The position numbers and the translations under genes are program-made. 59,663 nt of DNA from the NCBI RefSeq assembly GCF_000338295.1, contig NZ_ANMO01000118.1, forward strand, positions 1 to 59,663, read 5' to 3'. This document shows, piece by piece, positions 27,936 to 36,796 of this stretch (within the stretch, counting starts at the first letter, position 1; each line of letters opens with the position of its first letter). Below the pieces are notes generated by a model. That model ran no database searches. It was given only the letters and a program-made list of their open reading frames with translations, and had not been told where the DNA came from. The DNA is from Rhodopirellula europaea 6C (GTDB taxonomy: Bacteria > Planctomycetota > Planctomycetia > Pirellulales > Pirellulaceae).

Positions 27936-28610
27936 CTATCGAACGAGGACTTCAACCGAGGTTTCGATCAAATCGTCTTCGGCTTGAAGCGATGTCGTAT
28001 TGGGATTTGTGATCGTGACCCAACCTTTGGCATCGGGCTCAGCACGACTGATTGCCGAGGCCAAAGCGACCGACTCTTGCTTGTCCAATTGAATCGTTTC
28101 GCCCGCATTGTTGGCGAACGTGGCTGGTGGCAATGATGCAGCGGCTTCGTTACTGGCACAACATCCGATGTCGCAACCGCCCACGTCACAACCGGAATCA
28201 CAATTTCCGGTGTCACAGCAGCCATCGTTGCATCCCTTTCCGCACCCAAAGATGCCACGAGCACGATGACGGCAATCCGGGCAACAGGCGATAGCGGACC
28301 AATCGTAGGTGCAGATTGTCTTCTTCTGCTTATCTGTGACCAACTTCTTGATGGTGCGAACTTTGCCGCACTTTTTCAGCGGGCCACATTCCCATGGGAA
28401 ACGCAATGGCGGAATGCAGATGGTTTCGCATTCGACATCAAAACAAGTGACGTCCACTTCTTCTTTTTCGACTTCGACAGCGCAGCGTCCGGCTTGGCAG
28501 AAGCAGCAGGCGGGGCCGAATGCACTGGCGTTGCTCGAGAAAACGACCGAGGCGGTCAACGCGAACAGTCCCAACAACGCGATGCGACCGAATTGAATGG
28601 ATCGGTTCAT
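27936..28610 (-). CDS. Secreted cysteine-rich protein
   Basis: A 224-residue exported protein: signal peptide MNRSIQFGRIALLGLFALTASVVF with cleavage near SNASA, then more than 25 cysteines. Clusters include ACCFCQAGRC, CFDVECETIC, ACCPDC and a dense CGKGC-DGCC-CDSGC-CDIGCC block (about residues 120-155). The C-terminal ~70 residues lack Cys and end in a soluble acidic tail. AAGGA lies eight bases before the ATG. The composition matches a disulfide-linked wall protein such as the YTV protein at 1.4 kb, but no YTV units are present. Metal binding is an alternative. I do not recognise a named family. Confidence 0.7.
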   Translation of the reverse strand: MNRSIQFGRIALLGLFALTASVVFSSNASAFGPACCFCQAGRCAVEVEKEEVDVTCFDVECETICIPPLRFPWECGPLKKCGKVRTIKKLVTDKQKKTICTYDWSAIACCPDCRHRARGIFGCGKGCNDGCCDTGNCDSGCDVGGCDIGCCASNEAAASLPPATFANNAGETIQLDKQESVALASAISRAEPDAKGWVTITNPNTTSLQAEDDLIETSVEVLVR

Positions 28611-28643
28611 TTGAAATTCCTTTTTCAGTTCTGTGCGGTTTGC

Positions 28644-28670
28644 GTGCGGGGCTGAGACTCAGCCCCGCAC
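28644..28670. terminator. Perfect 13-bp inverted repeat between the porin and Cys-rich genes
   Basis: GTGCGGGGCTGAG (28644-28656) and CTCAGCCCCGCAC (28658-28670) form a near-continuous palindrome with one central base. It follows the porin stop by about 38 bases and precedes the Cys-rich gene. There is no strong T-run, so it may be a partial terminator or an mRNA-stabilising stem. Confidence 0.55.
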
Positions 28671-28708
28671 ATAAAATGGTTTTGGTTCAACGCTTCGTTT
28701 CAATCAAC

Positions 28709-30427
28709 TCAGAAATCGATCATGAAGCGAGTTCCGAAGATCAGGAAGTTTCCCGCGTTTACGGGTGCGTCAAGTGGATTGTTGCCGTTGGCCGCCAATC
28801 CACTTTCGCTGATTTCTCCCCAAACCAAGTTGTTCTGAACCTTCGAGTAAGGCGTCCAGTACCAGTTCAAACCGGCGGTATAGAGATTTCCAACGCCACC
28901 GTTGACGCCGCCATCAGTCAGATCGAGGTGGTCGTATCGGAAAGCAAGCTGCCAAGCTCCCCAACCGTTGCCGCGACAACCGTTGCAGCGATCAACCAAA
29001 AAGAAGTTCTCGTGAGGCTTCACACGTGCCAATGTTCCCGTCGAACGATTGTATGGCATGTGCTCACCGGTCAAGAAGTACGACGCGTAGATGTAGCCGC
29101 CGTGGAAGAACAGATTGTCATCCACGCCCGCCGCTGGGTCTTCCACTTGCATTGGGGTCAGGATGTATTCCCCGGTGATTTGCAGCGAACCGAGGTTCAG
29201 GATGTTTTCAAATCCAATGTTTTGATACCAATCTGCACCGTCGATGCGACCAGTGTTCAACCAACGCTGTGAGCTTCGTGCAAGAGGTCGAGTGCGGAAC
29301 CGGCCTTCGTTATTGTTCGTGTCACCAGCACCCGCATTGCCGTCAGGTTTGGCAACTGCACCGGCCAGACCCCAGTGCCAATATCCTCGGCCGCCGCTGG
29401 TGTCGTCGTACCATGGCGATCCCCACAAACGTGAGTATCCACCGGCTTGGGCCGAGTCACCGATGAAACGTCCATCCGTGTTGATGTTTTCGAGATTGTA
29501 GATACCGTACGTCCAACAGAACGATTCCTCGTCGTTGTGACCATACATGGCCAAACCAAATCGACGAGCATCTTCGTTGAATGCTTCCACGGCCAGGGGA
29601 CGTTCTGCGAACACGTTGTAGCGTGAGCTGTTCAGGTGGTCCAAACCGAGAGGACGCTTTTGATTTCCCAGAATCAATGTTTGATTGTTGGGCAGGTTCG
29701 TCCAACCAAGATACGCGTCTTTGATCTCGGGGGTCTGCGGATTGTTGAAGTCCACCTGCAAGCGGTACTTCATGTTTTGAGGAACGGTTCCCGAAATCTC
29801 CAATCGCAGACGGCGGAACGCGGTGATATTTTCTGGACTCTGTTCCGGATCGCCTGCGGCACCTCCGATACGGCCGCTTTCAATTCGATTGATGCCGGCA
29901 TCGGTGTTGGAAAACGACCAGTGATCAATGTGGACTCGGCCACCGATCTTGATCGTTGATTTTTTCTTCTTGGCCTTGGCCTCAGCCACTAACTCATCTT
30001 GATAGTCCGTCCACTCCTCTTCCAACGTGTCGAGAGCTTCCAACCGCGACGCGAATGCATCCAAGCGGTCCTCAAAAGACTCTTCGTCGGCAAGCGCGAC
30101 CTGATTCTGCGTGTCCTCCGACAACGTCTGAAGTCCGGAAGGCTCCTGGTCCACGTCCGCAGGCAACGATTGCAAGGTGTCTTCTACCAAACCATCCTGC
30201 GGGCTGACTGGATTTGCGCTGTACTCGTTGGACAGCATGCCGTCAAACGAGTTGGTCGTAGGAGTCGATTCAGGCGTGACCAGCACGGAATCACTGCCCA
30301 CCTGGTTCGCGGGGTTCCACCATTCATCGGCCGTCGCCACTGTTCCGCCGCTGGCTACCAAGCAGACCAACGCCGCAAGGGTTCGTCTGGCAACGCTACC
30401 GCCGCGCCGCTTGGATGAAGATTCCAT
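28709..30427 (-). CDS. OprP/OprO-type outer-membrane porin
   Basis: A 572-residue porin of the phosphate-selective O/P family by overall pattern: signal peptide (RRTLAALVCLVASGGTVATA), a coiled-coil stretch near residues 110-150 (FEDRLDAFASRLEALDTLEEEW), and a beta-barrel starting IKIGGRVHIDHWSF with alternating strands (RLRLEISGTVPQNMKYRLQVDF; AWQLAFRYDHLDL; LYTAGLNWYWTPYSKVQNNLVW) and ending in Phe. The N-terminal coiled coil may contact the cell wall, as in SLH-less porins. GGAG lies ten bases before the ATG. Transport of phosphate or another anion cannot be decided from sequence. Confidence 0.82.
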   Translation of the reverse strand: MESSSKRRGGSVARRTLAALVCLVASGGTVATADEWWNPANQVGSDSVLVTPESTPTTNSFDGMLSNEYSANPVSPQDGLVEDTLQSLPADVDQEPSGLQTLSEDTQNQVALADEESFEDRLDAFASRLEALDTLEEEWTDYQDELVAEAKAKKKKSTIKIGGRVHIDHWSFSNTDAGINRIESGRIGGAAGDPEQSPENITAFRRLRLEISGTVPQNMKYRLQVDFNNPQTPEIKDAYLGWTNLPNNQTLILGNQKRPLGLDHLNSSRYNVFAERPLAVEAFNEDARRFGLAMYGHNDEESFCWTYGIYNLENINTDGRFIGDSAQAGGYSRLWGSPWYDDTSGGRGYWHWGLAGAVAKPDGNAGAGDTNNNEGRFRTRPLARSSQRWLNTGRIDGADWYQNIGFENILNLGSLQITGEYILTPMQVEDPAAGVDDNLFFHGGYIYASYFLTGEHMPYNRSTGTLARVKPHENFFLVDRCNGCRGNGWGAWQLAFRYDHLDLTDGGVNGGVGNLYTAGLNWYWTPYSKVQNNLVWGEISESGLAANGNNPLDAPVNAGNFLIFGTRFMIDF

Positions 30428-30653
30428 CGAATTGAGACTCCGTTTTCTGAATCAAAGCACCAACCAATCCCTAGGTTGATGTCGCCTAACGGAGTTTTCA
30501 TCGATCCATTATTTCAGCTTGTACGGCTGATGATTGCCGCGCGAAGAAATCTCGATCTTTCTTAACATTTGAATTTGCTGCATTCCGACCAACCGGCACA
30601 ACCGATCCTTGGTGTGCCGGAACAATCCTTACAACAGGACCGCCGAAGCAAAC

Positions 30654-32480
30654 TCATTTGCCAATTCGCGAGAGCGTGCAATAGTACGCCCCAACTTCAC
30701 CGGTCGGGATTTTGAAGACGGGAGCGAGCTGGTGTGAGCCCTTGGACAGTTCGATTTCCATGGTCACGACACTGTCCCCTTCACCGACGGTTTTGCTTGC
30801 GATGGACTTTCCATCAACACGAATTTCAGCCGACTGAACCGGAATCGCACGGCCGGCTTGCGTTCGATACGCGGGTGACGATCCCGGCACATCTTCGCCC
30901 GGCGGCACAGCGGCAGCGATCGCGGCACCCGATTCTTCGGGCCAACGACGCAAAGCGACCTCAAACTTGCCGGCTTCGTGCACATTGATTGCCCAGTGAC
31001 CGTTGTGCGTCAGGTCCTGCTTCTTGGCCTTCTTGGGGAACACTGCCGCGGCAGCTCGGATCGCCGATTGGTTCCAAGGCGGCGCCTGTCCGATCCAGTC
31101 GTGAGCGGTGAAGGTGACCACGGGATGATCGGGGTGCCCAACGGTCATCTCAGTCGTTTGCGAGAAGGTGGGTTCCAACTCCGCCCACCACGCTTCGTAA
31201 AACTCTCGCATCGAGGCGACTTGTTCGGGATGCTCGCCCGAGATGTCGTTCTCCTGCCCCGGATCATTCGCGATGTTGTAGAGTTCCTTGCCATTGATCA
31301 AACGCCATTTGTCCTGCATCACCGATGACTGACGCCACTTGATCGGGTCAATCACTCGCTGCGAATCGGTGATCAGCATCCGATCGTTGAACGACGAATC
31401 CGCCTTATCCTTCAGCAGCGAAACGATCGATGTCCCGTCGAACTCGACCGTTTCAGGTGCTTCGACACCACACATGTCCAGCAGCGTCGGAACGATGTCG
31501 ACCGCATGGCAAAGCGTGTCATTGGTTTTCGATGTGGCAAAGCCGCCCTTGGGGTAATGCATCACAAACGGAACGCGGTGGCCGCCTTCGTAGGGGCTGC
31601 CTTTCTTGCCACGCATGCCCGCGTTGTAGACCGAGGCTCCACCAGCAGTCCCATTGTCCGTGGTGAAGATAAAGATCGTGTTGTCGTGCACGCCAAGCTC
31701 GCGAAGCAGCTCACGAGTTCGTCCTACATTGTCGTCGATATTCGTAATCATTCCAAAGAACGTTGCGACGTTGTCCCGCATCTCGGGATACATGTCGATG
31801 TACTTCTGCGGGGCGTGCAACGGACCGTGCGGAGCATTCGTCGCGATGTAAGCAAAGAACGGCTCATCCGCTTCCACGCATTCGCGAATGAAACGATTTC
31901 CCTCTTTGAAAAAGACGTCGGTGCAGAAGCCTTCCGCTTTGACGGGTTTTCCGTTGTGGAAATAAGAACCGCCAAAGTAGGCGTTGTCCCAGAAATCGGG
32001 AGTCTGCCCCACACCGCCTCCTCCGTGGCGATAGACCTCGGTGAAACCGTTGTCTTCGGCTCGGTAAGGATAGTTGTCGCCCAAGTGCCATTTGCCAAAC
32101 ATGCCCGTTTGGTAACCGGCATCGCTGAAGATCTCACCGAAGGTCACCTCGTTGTCCCGCAACATCGAACGACCGCTGATCGTGTGCCAAACTCCGGTTC
32201 GATTGGTCCAGTGACCGGTCACCAAAGCCGACCGGGTCGGCGAGCAAGTCGGCGCGACGTGATAGTCGGTCAACACAGACGATTCCGCTGCCAACGCATC
32301 AATGTTCGGCGTCTGGACGACTTTGTTTCCAGTGAAGCCACAATCGCCGTAACCCTGGTCATCGGTGATGACCAACACGACGTTGGGACGATCCGCCGCG
32401 TGGACGGAATGAACCGGAGACAGCCCCTCCCACAAAGAACTTGCGAACACAAACGCCAAGCAAAACAACCAACGTGACAT
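30654..32480 (-). CDS. Arylsulfatase, formylglycine-type
   Basis: A 608-residue exported sulfatase hydrolysing sulfate esters. A signal peptide (MSRWLFCLAFVFASSLWEGL to VHA) is followed by RPNVVLVITDDQGYGD, which supplies metal-binding Asp residues. The core motif TCSPTRSALVTG contains the Cys that is oxidised to formylglycine (CxPxR). TTDNGTAGG and KWHLGD are further family motifs. The C-terminal ~130 residues form a distinct beta-rich domain after VTFTAHDW. With the second sulfatase and two sugar-modifying enzymes downstream on the same strand it fits degradation of a sulfated polysaccharide. No formylglycine-generating or sulfatase-maturing enzyme is encoded nearby. Confidence 0.93.
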   Translation of the reverse strand: MSRWLFCLAFVFASSLWEGLSPVHSVHAADRPNVVLVITDDQGYGDCGFTGNKVVQTPNIDALAAESSVLTDYHVAPTCSPTRSALVTGHWTNRTGVWHTISGRSMLRDNEVTFGEIFSDAGYQTGMFGKWHLGDNYPYRAEDNGFTEVYRHGGGGVGQTPDFWDNAYFGGSYFHNGKPVKAEGFCTDVFFKEGNRFIRECVEADEPFFAYIATNAPHGPLHAPQKYIDMYPEMRDNVATFFGMITNIDDNVGRTRELLRELGVHDNTIFIFTTDNGTAGGASVYNAGMRGKKGSPYEGGHRVPFVMHYPKGGFATSKTNDTLCHAVDIVPTLLDMCGVEAPETVEFDGTSIVSLLKDKADSSFNDRMLITDSQRVIDPIKWRQSSVMQDKWRLINGKELYNIANDPGQENDISGEHPEQVASMREFYEAWWAELEPTFSQTTEMTVGHPDHPVVTFTAHDWIGQAPPWNQSAIRAAAAVFPKKAKKQDLTHNGHWAINVHEAGKFEVALRRWPEESGAAIAAAVPPGEDVPGSSPAYRTQAGRAIPVQSAEIRVDGKSIASKTVGEGDSVVTMEIELSKGSHQLAPVFKIPTGEVGAYYCTLSRIGK

Positions 32481-32643
32481 AGCTGCGACTCAAACTGGAG
32501 GGAAACTGTGGGGTGGGAAACCACCGTAGCCGAACGGCGGCGAGTGTCAGGTGACAATTCCGCCTTCGGACGGCAGAAATGCGACGTCTCGACCATCCAA
32601 ACGGCAGCCGGATCTAACTGCCGCTTGGATTCCGTCGGCAAGA

Positions 32644-34263
32644 TTACTTTTCCGACTGCTTCGCCTGAACATACTCGTGCGAGATTTTGATCGCCTTTTG
32701 ACGGTCCTCGTCACTGTAGTCCCAAAACTCCTGGACAACGTCTTCCACCGCTGGGTAGTGCGAACCATCGTCGCCGACTCGCTTGCGAAGATCGGCCAAA
32801 CGCTGCTTCATCTCTTTCGCGACTTCGGCGTATTCAGGATTGTCGATTTGGTTGACGACTTCCGTCGGATCGTTCACCAAATCATAAAGTTCCCAACCGG
32901 GAGGCGTTTGCTGCTTCCCTTCGTAGTTGACCCCGTAGTAGTAGATCAACTTGTGAGTCTTGGTGCGGATACCAAGGTGCCCTGGATTGTCATGGTGAGC
33001 CATGTGCATCCAATAGCGGTAGTATGCTTCCTGCTTCCAACCTTCGGGTTCTTGACCGGTCTCGCAGATTTCGCGAAAGCTTTTGCCCTGCATGTACTCG
33101 GGAGTTTCAACGCCCGCGAAAGCCAGCATGGTCGGTCCGTAGTCCACATTTTCAACGATCGCATCGCTGCGTGAACCGGCTGGAATGGACTTGGGGTAGC
33201 GGACCAAGAACGGCATCCGCTGCGACTCGTCGTACATCCAGCGTTTGTCCATGTAGTCATGCTCGCCCAGCATGAAACCTTGATCGCCTGTGTAGATAAT
33301 CACGGTGTTGTCCATTTGGCCGGTTTCTTCCAGCTTCGCGAACAAACGAGCCAAGTTGTCGTCAACACCCTTCACACAACGCAGGTAGTGCTTCATGTAG
33401 ATGTTGTAGGCCTCTCTTTTTGCCTCTTCATCGCTGAGCCATGAGTCAACGCCATAATGCTTGGCGTAGTTCCGGCGTGGATTGCGGCGGCCGATCGACG
33501 TACCAATGAACGGCATCATCTCGTCCTTGGCCCCACGAGTCGCGAGCGATCCAAATTGCGGTTGGCTCCAAAGGTTCTTTGGTTCTGGGATCGCGATTTC
33601 GGCGAGGTACTCTTCGTAACGTGGCGCGTACTCGAAAAAGTCGTGCGGCGCCTTGTAGTGGTGCATCAAAAAGAACGGCTTGTCATCTTCGCGAACTTCG
33701 TCGAACCAGTTCAGCGTGATGTCGGTGATTGCATCGGTGCTGTGCATGCCTTCTTTCTTGATCGTATTCTTTGGCCAGGGCTTGTCGCCTTGGATTCGGA
33801 ACTCGGGATCAAAGTACTTGCCTTGGCCGGGCAACACGCAGTAGTAGTCGAACGCGGCTGGCTCGGCTTTCAAATGCCATTTGCCGATCATGGCAGTTTG
33901 GTAACCGGCCTTCTTCATCTCTTTGGCGAGATGCTGATTCTCGGGTTCAATTCGGCCACCCAAATCAAAAACACCGTTGGTGTGGTTGTATTGTCCGGTC
34001 ATGACGCAAGCACGACTGGGGGTGCAGATCGAGTTGGTGCAGAACGCGTTCTCGAACAACATGCCTTCCTCGGCCAAACGATCGAGGTTCGGCGTTGGGT
34101 CCAGATAGGCAAGCCGACTTCCATACGCACCAACCGCTTGGCTGGTGTGATCATCCGACATGATGAACAAGATATTGGGTCGATCATCGGCGACCACCCA
34201 GGGTGCCATCGCAATGGCAACCATCCAAATCAGGGCACGTGACCCAATCAAAGCGTGTGACAT
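32644..34263 (-). CDS. Sulfatase, formylglycine-type (second)
   Basis: An exported sulfatase of 539 residues from the ATG at 34263, which has a GAG ribosome site and gives the signal peptide MSHALIGSRALIWMVAIAMAPWVVA. A start at 34338 would add 25 residues ahead of it. RPNILFIMSDDHTSQAVGAYG supplies metal ligands and SICTPSRACVMTGQY carries the CxPxR formylglycine motif. MIGKWHLK and YTGDQGFMLGEH match the iduronate-2-sulfatase-like branch, as does the C-terminal WELYDLVNDPTEVVN. It lies downstream of the sugar isomerase gene and upstream of the arylsulfatase, same strand. The substrate is not predictable from sequence. Confidence 0.92.
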   Translation of the reverse strand: MSHALIGSRALIWMVAIAMAPWVVADDRPNILFIMSDDHTSQAVGAYGSRLAYLDPTPNLDRLAEEGMLFENAFCTNSICTPSRACVMTGQYNHTNGVFDLGGRIEPENQHLAKEMKKAGYQTAMIGKWHLKAEPAAFDYYCVLPGQGKYFDPEFRIQGDKPWPKNTIKKEGMHSTDAITDITLNWFDEVREDDKPFFLMHHYKAPHDFFEYAPRYEEYLAEIAIPEPKNLWSQPQFGSLATRGAKDEMMPFIGTSIGRRNPRRNYAKHYGVDSWLSDEEAKREAYNIYMKHYLRCVKGVDDNLARLFAKLEETGQMDNTVIIYTGDQGFMLGEHDYMDKRWMYDESQRMPFLVRYPKSIPAGSRSDAIVENVDYGPTMLAFAGVETPEYMQGKSFREICETGQEPEGWKQEAYYRYWMHMAHHDNPGHLGIRTKTHKLIYYYGVNYEGKQQTPPGWELYDLVNDPTEVVNQIDNPEYAEVAKEMKQRLADLRKRVGDDGSHYPAVEDVVQEFWDYSDEDRQKAIKISHEYVQAKQSEK

Positions 34264-34341
34264 ATTCAGTTCATCTCGTGGTGGGGAGGGATGGTGGGGA
34301 CGTCGACTTTTTGCTGAGTGGCATAGCAGGCTGCTCATTTA

Positions 34342-34437
34342 GTCGCATATCGAATGACAACAACTAGCCGCTGGGCGTTAGCCCCGGTTGGCGTCAAATC
34401 AACCGCCGCTAACGCGGTACGGCTTACTAAATCAACA
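34342..34437. repeat. Hairpin repeat family A, copy 1
   Basis: A ~95-base unit containing GGCGTTAGCCCCGGTT and, in inverted sense, AACCGCCGCTAACGC, so it folds into a long stem. A copy differing at about ten positions is at 53461-53554, and two shorter relatives are at 56540-56760. Confidence 0.75.
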
Positions 34438-34454
34438 GCCCAAGAGGGGTTCTC

Positions 34455-34481
34455 GAATCACAGGCTGGAAGCCAATGCCAC
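34455..34481 (-). repeat. Repeat family D, half copy
   Basis: GAATCACAGGCTGGAAGCC followed by AATGCCAC, the same unit as the arms at 35388-35443 in inverted form. It lies directly beyond the family A copy and before the sugar isomerase stop. Confidence 0.6.
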
Positions 34482-34527
34482 ATTTCTTTCAGACTCGAAA
34501 CCTATGCAAGTTTGTGTTTCGACAAAC

Positions 34528-35346
34528 TCACGCGGTGAGGCGTTTGTACGCTTCGATCGTGTTTTTCGCGGCGGTGTCCGAATCGGGCAACGCGAATGCT
34601 TCGGCACACAAATACCCGTCGTAATCAATGTCTTTGAGAGCCTGGATGATGGGTTCGTGATTCATGTGTCCCATGCCAGCGGCTTGCCGGTTCGAATCGA
34701 CAAAGTGGATGTGTCCCACGTAGCCTTTGCCAGCACGAATGGCGGCGGCCAGGTCAGCTTCCTCGATGTTCATGTGGAACAAATCGGCGAGCAACTTGAT
34801 GTTGTCGGTCGACAATGTCTTGCAGAACTCGACGCCTTCGTCGACCGTGCGAAGCAAGTTGGTCTCGTATCGATTCAGCGGCTCGTAGAACAACGGGACG
34901 TTGTATTGAGCGGCGTAGGGACCGAGTTCATCGAGTGCCTCTCGCAAGAATCCCAACGCTTGATCGCGAGAGATGTCGCCGCCCCATTTGCCTTGCATCG
35001 AACCAATGATGGCGGGAGCGTTGTACTTGCCACCAAAGTCAATCATTTGCTTGACGAAGTCACGAGCTTTGGCGCGATGATCGGCATCGGCGTGCGTGAG
35101 GCTCAAGCCGTGCTTGACCATCCCAGCACCGGTGCCGACCGCGGCGACGACCAAGCCATGCTCTTGGAGCAAGCCCTTCAGTTCAGCCTCGTCCACCGCG
35201 TCGGGGCCGGGAGCGAAAATTTCAATCGCATCAAAACCCAGTGACGCTGACTTTTGGCAAGCGTCTTTGAGACCTTCCCAATAAACGAACGGACCTCCGC
35301 GAGCTTCTTCGACCAGACTGACCGTGATGGCAGATTTAAACGTCAT
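34528..35346 (-). CDS. Sugar phosphate isomerase/epimerase (xylose isomerase-like TIM barrel)
   Basis: A 272-residue cytoplasmic enzyme from the ATG at 35346 (AAG ribosome site; a 35394 start adds 16 non-conserved residues). The fold is the AP-endonuclease-2/xylose isomerase-like barrel: SLGFDAIEIFAPGPD, VVAAVGTGAG, NVPLFYEPLNRYETN with a metal-ligand Glu, LLADLFHMNIEE with Asp/His ligands, VGHIHFVDSNR and GYLCAEAF with the last Glu. Such enzymes isomerise or epimerise keto-sugars, such as tagatose, psicose or hydroxypyruvate-type substrates. It sits between the second sulfatase and an aldo/keto reductase on the same strand, consistent with catabolism of desulfated sugars. Confidence 0.85.
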   Translation of the reverse strand: MTFKSAITVSLVEEARGGPFVYWEGLKDACQKSASLGFDAIEIFAPGPDAVDEAELKGLLQEHGLVVAAVGTGAGMVKHGLSLTHADADHRAKARDFVKQMIDFGGKYNAPAIIGSMQGKWGGDISRDQALGFLREALDELGPYAAQYNVPLFYEPLNRYETNLLRTVDEGVEFCKTLSTDNIKLLADLFHMNIEEADLAAAIRAGKGYVGHIHFVDSNRQAAGMGHMNHEPIIQALKDIDYDGYLCAEAFALPDSDTAAKNTIEAYKRLTA

Positions 35347-35387
35347 GTTGTTTTCTTGCGGGGGAGATTTGTGGTGATGGATTCGAT

Positions 35388-35443
35388 GTGGCATAGGCTT
35401 CCAGCCTGTGATTCATATTCCACTGGCTGGAAGCCTATGCCAC
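35388..35443. repeat. Repeat family D: perfect 19-bp inverted repeat
   Basis: GTGGCATAGGCTTCCAGCC (35388-35406) and GGCTGGAAGCCTATGCCAC (35425-35443) are exact inverses with an 18-base loop. The element sits between the aldo/keto reductase stop and the isomerase start and would make a very stable RNA stem, either a terminator without a T-run or a processing site. Confidence 0.75.
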
Positions 35444-35453
35444 TTGGCTGAAC

Positions 35454-36404
35454 TCAGGAGGCGACGGGCTCGTCGTTGTTCTCGGGTCGGCCTTCGATGT
35501 AGAACCAATTGTGGATTGGCTTCAGAATCTCTTTGACTTCAGCAACCAGGGTTTCGTCCATGGGCTCTTGCGCCCACTCAACCCACTGAGCGACTCGTTT
35601 CGGGTTGGCCGATCCGGGAATGCATGTTGCGAAGTCTTCGTTTGCGATGCTGAATTGGAGTGCGATCTTGGCGATGTCACTGCCGCGATCGGCGCAGTGT
35701 TTGGCTGCCGCAGCGGCAACCTCACGGACTTGCGGAGTCGCTTTGTGCCAAGGCGGCAATTCCGCGTTGGTCAATAGACGTGCCGAGAACGGTGCGCCGT
35801 TCATCAATCCGACGCCTTTCTCTTTTGCCAGCGGCACCAACTCAAGTGCCATGTCGTTTTGCAGGGTGTAGTGGTTGTATGTCAACAAGCAATCGATGTC
35901 CGCGTTGTTCATCACGTACTTGAACATCTTCATCGGGTAACCGCTGACGCCGACGTACCGGACCTTGCCCTTCGCAATTTCGCGACGGATCGCCGGGATC
36001 GTCTCTTCGACGATTTGCGACATCTCGACAAATTCCAAATCGTGACACAGCACGATGTCGAGGTGGTCGACCTTCATTCGTTCAAGCGACGTGTCGATGC
36101 TCTCGGTGACGCGTTTGGCACTGAAGTCAAAGTGCTCACCGGTGTAGCGACCGAGTTTGGTGCCCAGGTAGTACTGATCACGAGGGATGTCCGGCAGGAC
36201 TCGGCCGAGCATCATCTCACTCATTCCACGTCCATAGAACGCGGCGGTGTCGATGAAGTTCATACCGCTGTCGAGCGCGACTCGAACAGCTTGCAAACTC
36301 TCACCCAAATCGACGCTTCGGAACTCCTGTCCAATCGAAGACGCTCCAAAAGAGAGCGTCGTGAGTTCCATGTCCGTTTGGCCTAAACGTCGGCGAGGCA
36401 GCAT
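35454..36404 (-). CDS. Aldo/keto reductase
   Basis: A 316-residue NAD(P)-dependent oxidoreductase of the aldo/keto reductase fold, from the ATG at 36404 that begins MLPRRRLGQTDMELTTLSFGAS. The tetrad is complete: Asp in MNFIDTAAFYG, Tyr in FYGRG, Lys in LGTKLGRY and His in IVLCHDLE. GNEDFAxCIPG-type and SANPKRV nucleotide-binding motifs are near the C-terminus. The N-terminal and LGRVL-type signatures resemble the L-galactose/L-fucose dehydrogenase group. The upstream in-frame extension to 36503 lacks family similarity. First gene of the minus-strand sugar cluster, so probably the first transcribed. Confidence 0.88.
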   Translation of the reverse strand: MLPRRRLGQTDMELTTLSFGASSIGQEFRSVDLGESLQAVRVALDSGMNFIDTAAFYGRGMSEMMLGRVLPDIPRDQYYLGTKLGRYTGEHFDFSAKRVTESIDTSLERMKVDHLDIVLCHDLEFVEMSQIVEETIPAIRREIAKGKVRYVGVSGYPMKMFKYVMNNADIDCLLTYNHYTLQNDMALELVPLAKEKGVGLMNGAPFSARLLTNAELPPWHKATPQVREVAAAAAKHCADRGSDIAKIALQFSIANEDFATCIPGSANPKRVAQWVEWAQEPMDETLVAEVKEILKPIHNWFYIEGRPENNDEPVAS

Positions 36405-36587
36405 CTTGGCAGTTCTTGGGGTTGAATGGTGGTGACGGATTCCAGGGCGACAAGATGCAGCGAGTGTAACCTCGTGTTGCCGCCGATGCCAACGCACCCG
36501 CACCCAAAGAAAACACGTCCAGGGCTATAGATTAGAAAGCCATTGCCAAGCTTTTACGCTTCGCCATCGCTCTGCCCTTGGGACATG

Positions 36588-36641
36588 AAAAAAGGCCGGA
36601 GGTCGATGCACGATTGACTCGTGCACCCACCTTCGGCCTTT
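36588..36641 (-). terminator. Long hairpin terminator after the TIGR03545/46 pair
   Basis: GGCCGGAGGT (36594-36603) pairs with ACCTTCGGCC (36629-36638), with an inner stem TGCACGA/TCGTGCA (36607-36613, 36619-36625). A run of A on the left becomes T on the minus strand. The gene pair ends at 36797. Confidence 0.75.
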
Positions 36642-36691
36642 GCCATCACGATCACGCTCGCGGCGTCATCGTCACTGAGGACGGAGCGAAA

Positions 36692-36774
36692 AATAAGTGA
36701 CATAGGCTTCCAGCCTGTGATTGCGCCGAACACAGGCTGGATGCCTGTGCCTCACCTGCTGTCCGCTACTTATT
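36692..36774. repeat. Repeat family D, imperfect inverted copy
   Basis: AATAAGTGACATAGGCTTCC (36692 on) is matched in inverse by CACAGGCTGG, CTGTGCC and TACTTATT up to 36774, giving an imperfect long hairpin related to 35388-35443. It lies 23 bases from the stop of the TIGR03545-type gene. Confidence 0.65.
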
Positions 36775-36796
36775 CTTCGCTCGTTGCTTAGTCGAA

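Noticed and set aside
31506-32477. 323-codon frame opposite the arylsulfatase
   Set aside because: Lies wholly within a clear sulfatase gene; no family features.
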